This document shows, piece by piece, positions 54,397 through 63,300 of a stretch of 64,000 bases of DNA. Each line of letters starts with the position of its first letter. Position 1 is the stretch's first letter. Made by a program: the position numbers and the translations under genes. Source of the DNA: Xiheicaenibacterium sp046351325 (GTDB taxonomy: Bacteria > Myxococcota_A > Polyangia > Polyangiales > Polyangiaceae); contig JAXLYR010000002.1 in assembly GCA_046351325.1 (NCBI GenBank), positions 930,001 through 994,000 of the forward strand, written 5' to 3'. Below the pieces are notes generated by a model. It was given only the letters and a program-made list of their open reading frames with translations. It made no database searches and was not told the DNA's origin.

Positions 54397-56010
54397 TTAG
54401 GGGATCCAGCCCGACCAGTAGCAGCCCGAGGTGTCGATGCCGCAGCTGTAGCAATAGAGGCTGCCCGAGTCGTAGCCGAAGCTGTAGCAATCGAGGCCGC
54501 CGAAGTCGCCGCCGTCACAACCCTCGCCGGCCTCGAGGACACCGTTGCCACAGTTCGTGCAGCCGATGGTGTTCCAGGTGCAGTTGCCATTGCACGAGAG
54601 CGAGCCCGTGTAAAAGCCCTGGCCGGGACAGTCCGAGCCGAGGTCGGCGCCGTCGCATTGCTCGTCGGTCTCGCGAACGCCGTTGCCGCAGACCGAGCAG
54701 GCGCTCGTGTTGAAGCCGGTGCAGCTCCCCGTGCAGGAGAGCGAGCCGCCCGTGTAGCCGAAGTTGGCGCAGCTGTGTCCGTTGAGGTCGCCGCCGTCGC
54801 AGTCCTCACCGACGTTGACAACGTTGTTACCGCAGTTGGTGCAGCCCGAGGTCTCGAAGGAGCAGTTCGAACACGAGAGCGAGCCGCCGGCCCACCCGAG
54901 CGAGTTACAGCTCTGTCCGTTGAGGTTGCCGCCGTCGCATTGCTCGGGCGCCTCGATGGCGCCGTTGCCACACGACTGGCTGTTGCAGCCGCTCGTGTCG
55001 AAGCCGCAGCCGCCGTTGCAGCCGAGGTTGCCGCTCGCGTACCCGAGCCCGGTGCAGCTCTGCCCGCCGAGGTTGCCGCCGTCGCACTGCTCGCCGCCGT
55101 CGACGGTGCCGTTGCCGCAGTTGGTGCAGGCGCCGGTGCCGATCGCGCAGCCCGAAGAGCACGTGAGGCTGCCGAGCGAATAGCCGTAGCTCGCGCAGGA
55201 CTGGCTGCCGAAGTCGCCGCCGTCGCACTCCTCGCCGGCGTTCTTCACGCCGTTGCCGCAGTTGGTGCAAGCCGCGGTGTCGAACGTGCAGCTCGCGGTG
55301 CAGTGCAGGTCGCCGCCGCCGTACCCGAGCGACTGACAGGATTGTTGGGCGAGCGCGGCGCCGTCGCAGGACTCGCCGGGGTCGACGACGCCGTTGCCAC
55401 ACGGCGTGCACATCGTGGTGTCGAAGCCGCAGTTCGCTTGGCACTTCAGCGTGCCGCCGCCGTAGCCGAGCCCCGCGCAGGTCTGTCCGTTGAGGTTGGT
55501 CCCATCGCAGAGCTCGCCCGGATCGATCGCGCCGTTGTTGCAGGTCGCAGGCGCTTGGCACATCGAGGTGTCGAAGTCGGCGCAGTTCGACTGGCAGCCG
55601 AGCGTGCCGCCGGGCGAGGCGGGGATGCGCGTCATGCAGGTCTGATCGGCGAGGTTCGCGCCGTCGCAGGCCTCACCCACGTCGAGCGCGCCGTTGCCGC
55701 AGGTGCTGTTGCAAGCGCCCGCGAAGATCGTGCAGCTGCCCGTGCAGGTGAGCTGCCCCGGTGGCAGGCCGAGCGAGGCGCACGTCGTCTCGCCGAAGTC
55801 CAACGTGTCGCAGAGCTCGTCGCCCTCCTTCACGCCGTTGCCGCACTCGGCGACGGGGTCACCGCCGCCCGTTGCGTTGCCGCCGTTCCCGGTGGTCTCG
55901 CCACCGTGGCCACCCTCGCCGCACTCGCCGTCGAAGCATCGGACGGGTACCGTGCAGCCGACGAAGAGCCCGCTCCCCATGACCGCAAGCAAGCCGAGCC
56001 AAGCACGCAT
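54397..56010 (-). CDS. Cysteine-rich repeat lipoprotein (myxobacterial disulfide repeats)
   Basis: ATG 56010 (MRAWLGLLAVMGSGLFVGCT) gives a 537-residue lipoprotein; 41 upstream in-frame codons lack a signal and are rejected. Ten tandem repeats of 40-48 residues follow, each with a CGNGxxxxGExCDGxxL core and spaced Cys (for example CGNGVVDPGESCDGAALAQQ). This is the Myxococcus cysteine-rich repeat, TIGR02232 type, predicted to be disulfide-bonded on the cell surface. Function is unknown; such proteins are candidate adhesins or matrix elements. The last repeats have aromatic-rich ends (YSFGYDSGSLYCYSCGID). Confidence 0.92.
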   Translation of the reverse strand: MRAWLGLLAVMGSGLFVGCTVPVRCFDGECGEGGHGGETTGNGGNATGGGDPVAECGNGVKEGDELCDTLDFGETTCASLGLPPGQLTCTGSCTIFAGACNSTCGNGALDVGEACDGANLADQTCMTRIPASPGGTLGCQSNCADFDTSMCQAPATCNNGAIDPGELCDGTNLNGQTCAGLGYGGGTLKCQANCGFDTTMCTPCGNGVVDPGESCDGAALAQQSCQSLGYGGGDLHCTASCTFDTAACTNCGNGVKNAGEECDGGDFGSQSCASYGYSLGSLTCSSGCAIGTGACTNCGNGTVDGGEQCDGGNLGGQSCTGLGYASGNLGCNGGCGFDTSGCNSQSCGNGAIEAPEQCDGGNLNGQSCNSLGWAGGSLSCSNCSFETSGCTNCGNNVVNVGEDCDGGDLNGHSCANFGYTGGSLSCTGSCTGFNTSACSVCGNGVRETDEQCDGADLGSDCPGQGFYTGSLSCNGNCTWNTIGCTNCGNGVLEAGEGCDGGDFGGLDCYSFGYDSGSLYCYSCGIDTSGCYWSGWIP

Positions 56011-56204
56011 CGACCTGAGAATAAGCGAAAGCCAGCGCGCTATCCCCTGCGATCGCGATCGGGTCGAGCGACGCCCGGGGGGAAGGGCCGCCGTCTGCGG
56101 CGGACCGCCGGGCTGGAGCTCGATCGATGGCATCCATCCCAGTTGAGAAGCTCTTGCATTTAAGAACTCTTCTAATTAAGAAGGCTGGGCGATGAGCGTG
56201 GCAG

Positions 56205-56299
56205 CGAATCGGGGGGGCGCGGAGCGCATGGGGGGCGGATTGAGCCCCCCAACGAATCCGGGGGCGCGGAGCGCATGGGGGGCGGATTGAGCCCCCTAA
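56205..56299. repeat. Two tandem copies of a 47/48-bp G-rich repeat
   Basis: Copies at 56205-56252 and 56253-56299 are nearly identical and differ mainly in the length of one G-run; the next few bases (CGAATC) begin a third. Each contains GGGGGC-GGATTGA-GCCCCC, a 6-bp hairpin, and four or more G-runs that could form a quadruplex. The second copy includes the ATG of the fur-like gene at 56275; the first includes an equivalent ATG at 56228. Confidence 0.75.
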
Positions 56300-56861
56300 C
56301 GAATCGCGAGACCTCTCGCATCGAGCGGAAGTGGCTCGCGAAGCTGCGTGAGCGCGGTCTGCGCCTCACGCCGCAGCGCCTCGCGCTCGTGCGTGAGCTC
56401 GCCGCCGACACGTCGCATCCGACCGCGCAGGAGCTCTTCGAGCGGCTCAGGGCGAGCCTCCCGACGATGAGCTTCGCGACGGTCTACAACACGCTCGACG
56501 CCCTCGTCGCCGAGGGGCTTTGCGTCCCGCGCACGCTCGCGCCCGGCGCGACCCGCTTCGACCCGAACGCGACGCCTCACCACCACGCAGTCTGCGACGG
56601 CTGCGGGTGCGTGACCGACCTCGAGAGCGCGGCCCCCGTCGATCACGCCCGCGCCGATCACGCCCGCGCCGATGCGCCGGGCGTGCCGAGCGGCTTCGAG
56701 GTCCGCGTCGTCGAGCGCATCTTCCGTGGCCTCTGCGCGAGCTGCCGCGCGGCGGCCTCGAGCGACGCCTCACCACGAGCCACGGAGTCGACGCCCGCGC
56801 GCAGGCAGACGCCGGCGCGCCACAACCAGATTCAACCCGAGACCCATCCAAGGAGAGAACG

Positions 56862-56874
<13 letters not shown>
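56275..56874 (+). CDS. Fur/PerR-family metalloregulator
   Basis: A 199-residue protein. ATG 56275 lies inside a G-rich repeat with GGAG upstream; a TTG at 56287 is an alternative start, closer to where family homology begins. Winged helix: LRERGLRLTPQRLALVRELA, then HPTAQELFERLRASLP and FATVYNTLDALVAEGL, the classic Fur HTH. Metal-site residues: TPHHHAVCDGCG, and CASC near residue 163 as the structural CxxC zinc site. The C-terminal tail is Ser/Thr/Arg-rich and unusual. Since the next genes encode rubrerythrin and its partners, a PerR-like peroxide-sensing role is likely, but PerR and Fur cannot be separated by motif alone. Confidence 0.88.
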
Positions 56875-57284
<410 letters not shown>

Positions 57285-57385
57285 GCGCCGCAGGGTGAGG
57301 AGGCGCGGCGAGGCCGATGCTCGCGAGAGCGACGTCGGTCCGCCCGCCCCGAGCCCACCCGATGTGACACCCGAGAGTCGCGATC

Positions 57386-58765
57386 ATGAGCAAGATCCCG
57401 CGCAAGCCGAGTGAAGCGCCCGCTACGGGCCCCGTCGATCCGCGCTACTTCGACGAGCGCGACCTCGAGTCCGAGCTGCGCCGGACGTTCCAGATTTGCC
57501 ACGAGTGCCGCATGTGCGTCGGCTACTGCGGCTCGTTCCCCGAGCTCTTCAAGCGTGTCGATCGCGACATCGAGAGCGGGCGCGCCGAGGGCGCGGAGCT
57601 CCTCGCGGCTGCCGACTTCAAGGTCGTCGTCGACGAGTGCTGGCAGTGCAAGCTCTGCTTCGTGAAGTGCCCCTACACGAAGGACGACGGGGCCTCGGAG
57701 CTCCTCGATTTCCCGCGGCTGATGGCCCGAGCGAAGGCCGTCGAGGCCAAGCGCAACGGCGTCGCGTTCGTCGACAAAATCCTCGGTGAGCCGCAGATGG
57801 TCGGCTCCATGGGCAGCGGCTTCGCGGCCGGCATGACGAACCTCGTCCACGCGTCGCGGCTCGTCCGCAAGGTGCAGGAGAAGGTCGCGGGCATCTCTTC
57901 GGAGTTCCCGATCCCCCCGATGGCGGCGGAGACCTTCCCGAGCTGGTTCGCGTCCCACACGAAGGTCGAGCGCAGCGGTGAGGCAGGCGAGGTCGTGCTC
58001 TTCGCGACCTGCTACGGCGACTACAACGCGCCGAACGTTCCCATCGCGGCCGTGCGGGTGCTCGAGCACAACGGCTGGCGCGTCGTGCTGCCCGGCCCGC
58101 CGGGCGCGTCCGCGACGTGCTGCGGGATGCCCAACCTCGACGGCGGCGACGTCGAGTCCTTCAAGCGCAAGATCGAATACAACGTCGGCCTCCTCTACGA
58201 GCAGGCCGCGCGCGGCCTCAAGATCGTCGTGCCGAGCCCGACGTGCAGCTACACGATGAAGCGCGAGTGGCCCGAGTACCTCCCCACGAAGGAGGTCAAG
58301 ACCGTGGCCGCTGCGACGATGGATCTCATGGAGTTCATCGTCGATCTCGGCAAAAAGAAGCAGCTCGATCTCAAGTTCAAGAACGAGCTCGGCAACCTCG
58401 CGTACCACGTGCCTTGCCACCTCCGCGCGCAGAAGATCGGCGTCCCTGGTCAGCGCGTCCTCAGCAAGGTTCCGGGCACCGACGTCCGCGTGATCGAGGA
58501 GTGCAGCGCGGTCGACGGCACGTGGGGGATGAAGGCCGAGCACTACGCGACCGGCCGCCGCTACGCGCAGAAGCTCGTCCGCGGCGTGACCGAGGCCGAG
58601 CCCGATCTCGTGGTCACCGACTGCACGCTGAGCGCGCTGCGCATCGCCCACGAGGTCCGCGACCCTGACGACAAGCCCACGCGCGTCGTGCACCCCATCG
58701 AGGCCCTCGCCGAGGCCTACGACCTCGGGGAAGCCACGGGCGCGCGCGGCATCGTTCCGACCTGA
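57386..58765 (+). CDS. GlpC/HdrD-like Fe-S protein (CCG domain)
   Basis: A 459-residue protein, ATG 57386. Two [4Fe-4S] motifs at the N-terminus: FQICHECRMCVGYCGSF and DECWQCKLCFVKCPYTK. Two Cys-rich CCG-type segments follow: ATCYGDYNAPN and ATCCGMPNLDGG, then SPTCSYTMKREWPEYLP and YHVPCHLRAQKIG, as in HdrD, GlpC and GlcF. The family shuttles electrons to heterodisulfide or quinone. In rubrerythrin operons this protein is widespread and probably supplies reducing power for peroxide reduction. No flavin or membrane subunit is encoded nearby, so the electron source is unclear. Confidence 0.9.
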   Translation: MSKIPRKPSEAPATGPVDPRYFDERDLESELRRTFQICHECRMCVGYCGSFPELFKRVDRDIESGRAEGAELLAAADFKVVVDECWQCKLCFVKCPYTKDDGASELLDFPRLMARAKAVEAKRNGVAFVDKILGEPQMVGSMGSGFAAGMTNLVHASRLVRKVQEKVAGISSEFPIPPMAAETFPSWFASHTKVERSGEAGEVVLFATCYGDYNAPNVPIAAVRVLEHNGWRVVLPGPPGASATCCGMPNLDGGDVESFKRKIEYNVGLLYEQAARGLKIVVPSPTCSYTMKREWPEYLPTKEVKTVAAATMDLMEFIVDLGKKKQLDLKFKNELGNLAYHVPCHLRAQKIGVPGQRVLSKVPGTDVRVIEECSAVDGTWGMKAEHYATGRRYAQKLVRGVTEAEPDLVVTDCTLSALRIAHEVRDPDDKPTRVVHPIEALAEAYDLGEATGARGIVPT

Positions 58766-58796
58766 TCCGCTCACCACCAAGAAAAGGGAGAGCGCC

Positions 58797-59372
58797 ATGC
58801 AGCCCATCACCCGCAAAGAAGTTCTGGGACTCGGAGACTACGAGCAGATCCGCACGCATTTTCGTGCGCGCGTGATCGAGGAGAAACGCGCGCGTCGCGT
58901 GATGCTCGGCTCGAACATGAGCGCGACATTCGAGAACCGCGACACGGTGCTCTACCAAATCCAGGAGATGCTGCGCACCGAGCGCATCACCAGCGAGCCC
59001 GGCATCGCGCACGAGATCGAGACCTACAACGACCTGCTCCCGGGCGCGTCGCAGGTGTCGATGACGCTCTTCATCGAGATCGCCGAGAAAGAAGAGCGCG
59101 AGCGCGTGCTCACGGAGCTCGCTGGGCTCGAGCAGCACGTCGGGCTCGAGGTCGGCGGCACGCTCTACCGCGCGACCGAGAAGGATCGCTCGGTCGAGGG
59201 CATCACGCGCACGACCGCCGTCCACTATTTCAAGATCGATCTCGACGCTGGAGCGGTCGCCGCGATGCGCGGCGGGGCTGTGGCCACGGTCGTCATCGAT
59301 CATCCGCGCCACGCGCTGCGCGTCGCGCTCGATCGCGCGACCGTCGCGTCGCTCGCACGCGACTTCTCGTGA
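58797..59372 (+). CDS. DUF3501-family protein
   Basis: A 191-residue protein, ATG 58797 with AAGGGAGAG upstream. Start MQPITRKEVLGLGDYEQIRT and VMLGSNMSATFENRDTVLYQ are diagnostic of DUF3501, with IQEMLRTERITSEPGIAHEI close behind. The family always sits beside the GlpC-like gene and rubrerythrin. The fold is unknown; no redox motif is seen. Its conserved context argues for a function in the same peroxide-reduction pathway. The thioesterase gene overlaps its end by 4 nt. Confidence 0.9.
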   Translation: MQPITRKEVLGLGDYEQIRTHFRARVIEEKRARRVMLGSNMSATFENRDTVLYQIQEMLRTERITSEPGIAHEIETYNDLLPGASQVSMTLFIEIAEKEERERVLTELAGLEQHVGLEVGGTLYRATEKDRSVEGITRTTAVHYFKIDLDAGAVAAMRGGAVATVVIDHPRHALRVALDRATVASLARDFS

Positions 59373-59782
59373 TCGTCTACGAGCGGCCGATCCGCTTCGA
59401 AGAGGTGGACGCGGCCGCCATCGTCTTCTTCGCGCGCTTCCTCAACTACGCGCACGAGGCGATGGAGCACTTCTTCGCGGGCCTCGACGGCGGCTACTCG
59501 CGGCTCATCGTAGAGCGCAAGATCGGCCTGCCCGCCGTCGACGTGAAGATGTCGTTCCACGCGCCGCTCCGCTACGGCGACGTCGCGCGGATCGAGACCA
59601 CGACGGCGCGGCTCGGCAAGCGCAGCGCGGTCCTCCGCTACGTGTTCGTGCGCGCGCACGACGGCGAGCGCGCGGCGGTGGTCGAGCACACCGTGGTCAC
59701 GAGCGATCTGACGGCGATGCGCTCGATCGACATGCCCGCCGACATCCGCGCGATCTTCGAGGCGCACCTCGCGCCCGCGTAA
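59369..59782 (+). CDS. Hot-dog acyl-CoA thioesterase (4HBT)
   Basis: A 137-residue hot-dog fold protein, GTG 59369 in GTGA overlap with DUF3501. The active-site region is FEEVDAAAIVFFARFLNYAH, the YbgC/4-hydroxybenzoyl-CoA thioesterase motif with Asp and Phe; RYGDVARIETTTARLGKRSA and YVFVRAHDGERAAVVEH complete the sheet. It hydrolyses acyl-CoA or acyl-ACP in the cytoplasm. Translational coupling puts it in the redox operon, although its connection to peroxide defence is not obvious; it may belong to a YbgC-type lipid role. Confidence 0.88.
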   Translation: MIVYERPIRFEEVDAAAIVFFARFLNYAHEAMEHFFAGLDGGYSRLIVERKIGLPAVDVKMSFHAPLRYGDVARIETTTARLGKRSAVLRYVFVRAHDGERAAVVEHTVVTSDLTAMRSIDMPADIRAIFEAHLAPA

Positions 59783-59830
59783 TCGCCCGGTGGTGTGAGC
59801 CGCCTCGTCGTATTCGGGCGTCGAACGCGC

Positions 59831-61306
59831 ATGCCCAGGATACTTCGAGGCTCGGTCCTCATCGTGGCGCTCGCGCTCGCGGGTTGCCCCAAGAACGACG
59901 GTCATGATCCGCAGAATGGCACCGCCGAGCCCGCCGCGAGCAGCGCGTCGAGCGCGTCGTCGTCGGCCAAGTCGGGTGAGCCTGCGGGCATCGCCTTCGA
60001 CAAGGGCGACTTCGAACTCGCGGCCGCCGAGTACGCGAAGCAGATCGAGTCGGGTCCGGCCGAGGGACAGCCGCGCGCGCGCGTCCGGCTCGCGCAGTGC
60101 TTCGATCGCCTCGGGCTGCCGCGCGTGGCCTTCTCCATGCTCGAAGAGACCGTCGCAGCGAACCCCTCGCAGGAGGGCTTCCGCGCGCTCGCAGCCGTCG
60201 CGGTCAAGCTCCCGGGCGTCGAGTCGGGGCGCGGCTTCATGGGCTTCAGCGCCGAGCAGCGCAAGGCCGAGCTCGGCTCCTTGGGCAAAGACACCGCGGC
60301 CCGCGTGCACTACCTCGTCGGGCGCGAGCTCACCGGCAAGGGCGAGCTCGAGGCAGCCATCGGCGAGTACGATCTCGTCGAGGGCGACCTCGCGATCAAA
60401 GCGAACATCCAGGCCGGGCTCGTCTGGGTTCAGCTCCATAAAGCCGTGCCCGCGGTCGAGCGCTTCGACAAAGCGATCTCCCTCGCCGAGGGCAAGAAGG
60501 ACGCGGAGGCTCAGCGCCTCTCCGACCTGGCGAAGCTCCAGAAGGCCCGCGTTTACTACACGGCTTCTTTTACAACGTCCAAGGATGACCCGAAGAAGAT
60601 CACCCACGACGAGGTGAAGCTCTCGACCGCGGTCAAATACTTCCGCGACATCCAGCCGACCAGCGAGAGCTTCCGCGACGCGGCGGGCGGGCTCGCGTGG
60701 GCGCTCTACGCCGCCGGTGATTACAAGGGCGCGCTCGACGCGATCGCCGCCGCTACGCAGGACAAGAACGCCTACGAGCCCGAGGTCGAGCTCCTCGCGA
60801 GCACGGTGCTCTGGTCGATGAAGGACGACAAAAAAGCAACGGCTGCGGTCGACGCGTTCCTCGCCGAGTACGAGCCCCTCGCTGCGGCGCTCTCTGCGCG
60901 TGCGGCCGAGCTCGACAAGGCCGCCGAGAGCCCGTCGGGGATCGCCTGGCCGCTCGACAAGCCTGGCTCGAGCGATCTCGCGCGCGCCCTCGGCGACGCG
61001 CTCGGCGGCCGCGATCTCAAGGCGCTGCTCGACGATCTCGCGCTCCTCGACGGCGAGAACGCTGCAGCCGGCAAGCTCTCGGCGGCGCTCCGCACCTCGC
61101 CCGCGGGCGGCATGCTGACCGAGGCGCTCGACGCGCTCCGCGCGGACGAGAAGAAGCGGCTCAGCGCGCTCGTCGTCGCTCGCGTGCACCGCGCCGAGGA
61201 GGAGCTCGCTGGCTTCGTCGAGCAGGCCAAGGTCGCGAAGGACGCGGCGAAGAAGCCCGCAGGCAAGAGCACCCCAGCGAAGACCCCGCCCAAGAAGTCC
61301 AAGTGA
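59831..61306 (+). CDS. TPR-type lipoprotein
   Basis: The start is at ATG 59831 (MPRILRGSVLIVALALAGCP); a GTG 12 codons upstream is less suited to a signal peptide. It is 491 residues long. A Ser/Ala linker (ASSASSASSSAKSG) is followed by helical repeats: KGDFELAAAEYAKQIESGP, ARVRLAQCFDRLGLPRVAFS, AARVHYLVGRELTGKGELEA, and RDAAGGLAWALYAAGDYKGA, with TPR periodicity. The C-terminus is Lys/Pro-rich (KPAGKSTPAKTPPKKSK). It is predicted to be periplasmic and to organise complexes in the envelope. Function unknown. Confidence 0.75.
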   Translation: MPRILRGSVLIVALALAGCPKNDGHDPQNGTAEPAASSASSASSSAKSGEPAGIAFDKGDFELAAAEYAKQIESGPAEGQPRARVRLAQCFDRLGLPRVAFSMLEETVAANPSQEGFRALAAVAVKLPGVESGRGFMGFSAEQRKAELGSLGKDTAARVHYLVGRELTGKGELEAAIGEYDLVEGDLAIKANIQAGLVWVQLHKAVPAVERFDKAISLAEGKKDAEAQRLSDLAKLQKARVYYTASFTTSKDDPKKITHDEVKLSTAVKYFRDIQPTSESFRDAAGGLAWALYAAGDYKGALDAIAAATQDKNAYEPEVELLASTVLWSMKDDKKATAAVDAFLAEYEPLAAALSARAAELDKAAESPSGIAWPLDKPGSSDLARALGDALGGRDLKALLDDLALLDGENAAAGKLSAALRTSPAGGMLTEALDALRADEKKRLSALVVARVHRAEEELAGFVEQAKVAKDAAKKPAGKSTPAKTPPKKSK

Positions 61307-61345
61307 GCGAGCGCCCGCGAGGTCGGCTGCTAGATTGAATTTTGG

Positions 61346-62563
61346 ATGATGCACCGAGCTCGCTGGGGGCGCCGCGCTCGCGTAGTGCACGCAGTGGTCG
61401 CTGGCGCCGCGCTCGCGTGGGCCGGGTGCGGCGCGCCGCGGTCGACCAAGTCGTTGGAGGTCCAACGATCCGTGTCGTCGGTCGCCGCCCCCGTGATCGC
61501 GAGCGTGCCCGAATGGCAGCCGGGCTCGACGCGCGCGTTCATCGTGTGCCTCGCGGGCTTCGAGGGCGAGGCTCCCGGCCACACGTCGTTCACCACGAGC
61601 GACCGCAACGACACCGCGTTCGCCGAGCTCCTCGCGCGGCGCGGCGTGCCTCGCGATCGCACGACGGTGCTCCTCGACGGCGCCGCCACGACCGAGAGCG
61701 TGCGCGCCGCGCTCGAGCGCACGCTCGCCGAGAGCCGCCCCGACGAGACGCTCCTCTTTTATTTCGGCAGCCACGGCGGCTACGACGCGAAGACCGGGGC
61801 GCACTCGTTCTCGACGTTCGACGGCTCCTTGCCGATGGAGTGGGCGATCGACGCCATCGAGGCCTCGTTCAAAGGCGACCGCGCGATGTTGTTCTCGGAC
61901 AGCTGCTACTCGGGGGGCCTCGTCGAGCTCGTGCAGCAGCGAGGCCACCGCGTCTCGTATGCCGTCCTCAGCTCGGCCGGGTCGCACGACGTCGCGTGGA
62001 GCGGCTGGCGCTTCATCGACGTGCTCATCCGCGGCCTCGAGGGACAGTCGATGCTCGACCTCGATCAGGACGGGCAGATCCTCTGGTCCGAGCTCACGAC
62101 CTACGCCGAGCACCACATGGCGTTCGTCGCGTCCGGCAAGCCCGCGTTCACACGCGTCGGCGCCGCGATGCCCGACTTCGTGCTCACGCGCGGCGTGCCG
62201 AAGAAGACCGATCCGCGCGTGGGCCTCTATCGTGAGGCGCTGATCGACGGCTCGTGGGAGCGCGTCGAGATCCTCGCCGTCGATCGCGAGCGCCTCTTCG
62301 TCCACCCGACCAGCGGCGTCACGCACGAGGCCGACGCTTGGGTCCACGCGAGCAGCCTGCGTGAGGTCACCCCGCCCCGCTACGCGAAGGGCGCGGCCGT
62401 CGAGGTCGAATACGACTCGAAGTGGTTCCCCGCGACGGTGCTCGACAGCTTCGACGAGCTGACGTTCGCGCACTACGAAGGCTACTCGAGCGCGTGGGAC
62501 GAGTGGTTCTCGCCGGATGAGATCCGCCCGCGAACCGCTGCCCCCGCGAGCGATCGCGAGTAG
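61346..62563 (+). CDS. Caspase-fold (C14) lipoprotein with Tudor/Agenet-like tail
   Basis: A 405-residue protein with lipoprotein signal (HAVVAGAALAWAGCGAP). Residues about 62-255 form a caspase/metacaspase p20-like domain: RAFIVCLAGFEGEAPG, LLFYFGSHGGYDAKTG (His143), and AMLFSDSCYSGGLVELV (Cys187), the complete His-Cys dyad. Residues about 343-395 (GAAVEVEYDSKWFPATVLDS, TFAHYEGYSSAWDEWFSPDE) resemble a Tudor/Agenet-like barrel, with W-x-P-A and H-Y-x-G-Y motifs. The lipid signal suggests the protease faces the periplasm, unusual for this fold. Substrates unknown; a regulatory-protease or structural role is inferred. The next gene starts 11 bp on. Confidence 0.8.
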   Translation: MMHRARWGRRARVVHAVVAGAALAWAGCGAPRSTKSLEVQRSVSSVAAPVIASVPEWQPGSTRAFIVCLAGFEGEAPGHTSFTTSDRNDTAFAELLARRGVPRDRTTVLLDGAATTESVRAALERTLAESRPDETLLFYFGSHGGYDAKTGAHSFSTFDGSLPMEWAIDAIEASFKGDRAMLFSDSCYSGGLVELVQQRGHRVSYAVLSSAGSHDVAWSGWRFIDVLIRGLEGQSMLDLDQDGQILWSELTTYAEHHMAFVASGKPAFTRVGAAMPDFVLTRGVPKKTDPRVGLYREALIDGSWERVEILAVDRERLFVHPTSGVTHEADAWVHASSLREVTPPRYAKGAAVEVEYDSKWFPATVLDSFDELTFAHYEGYSSAWDEWFSPDEIRPRTAAPASDRE

Positions 62564-62574
62564 ACTCGCGAGCC

Positions 62575-63300
62575 ATGTCTCAGCCTTCCCCCGAGGCCCT
62601 CGCGCGCGCCGCCCTGCGAGCCCTCGACGAGGTCAAGCCCGGCATGCGCCTCGGGCTCGGCACTGGCCGCGCCGCCGAGGCCTTCATCCGCAGGCTCGGT
62701 CAGGCCGCGCGCGACGGGCTCTCGGTCACCGGCGTCGCGACGAGCGAGCGCTCCGCCGCGCTCGCAAAAGAAGAGGGGATCCGCGTCGTGTCGCTCGCCG
62801 ACGACGCTCTGCAGATCCCCACGCGTGGGTCGTGGGCCCCCGCTCTCGATGTCGCCTTCGACGGCGCCGACGAGGTCGCGCCCGACGGCTCGCTCACGAA
62901 GGGGCTCGGCGGCGCGATGCTGCGCGAGCGCGTCGTCGCCACCGAGGCCTCGCGCTTCGTCGTGCTCGTCACGCCCGAGAAGCTCGTCGAACGCCTCGGC
63001 ACGCGCAGCCCGCTGCCGATCGAAATCGTCGAGTTTGCGCTCGCGAGCGCGACACGCCGACTCTCCGAGCTGGGCCGGCCTGTCCTGCGAAAGACCGCCG
63101 CGGGTGAGGTCTATCGCACCGACAACGGCAACCCCGTCGTGGATCTCCACGCGACGGAGTCCGCGGGTTGGGCCGACCCGCGCGCGCTCGATCGCCGCGT
63201 GCGCGCGCTCCCCGGCGTCGTCGACACGGGGTTCTTCTTCGATCTGACGAAGCTCGTGCTCGTCGGCGGCCCCGACGCTGTCCGCGAGATCGTGCCGTGA
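62575..63300 (+). CDS. rpiA: Ribose-5-phosphate isomerase A
   Basis: A 241-residue enzyme interconverting ribose-5-phosphate and ribulose-5-phosphate in the pentose phosphate pathway. Motifs: RLGLGTGRAAEAFIRRLG (phosphate loop, usual GxGTGSTA), GVATSERSAALAKEEGI, VAFDGADEVAPDGSLTKG (catalytic Asp/Glu), and LGGAMLRERVVATEASRFVV. The G-R-A variant of GSTA in the first loop is conservative. Length fits. The 11-bp gap after the caspase-fold gene suggests cotranscription, although no functional link is evident. Confidence 0.94.
   Translation: MSQPSPEALARAALRALDEVKPGMRLGLGTGRAAEAFIRRLGQAARDGLSVTGVATSERSAALAKEEGIRVVSLADDALQIPTRGSWAPALDVAFDGADEVAPDGSLTKGLGGAMLRERVVATEASRFVVLVTPEKLVERLGTRSPLPIEIVEFALASATRRLSELGRPVLRKTAAGEVYRTDNGNPVVDLHATESAGWADPRALDRRVRALPGVVDTGFFFDLTKLVLVGGPDAVREIVP

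Noticed and set aside
53371..56163. 930-codon open frame opposite the MscS and cysteine-rich genes
   Set aside because: Ala/Val/Glu/Arg low complexity, antisense to two well-supported proteins. Its internal repeats merely mirror the ten disulfide repeats.
59300..62473. 1057-codon minus-strand open frame
   Set aside because: Antisense to the thioesterase, TPR lipoprotein and caspase-fold genes; composition typical of GC-driven shadow frames.
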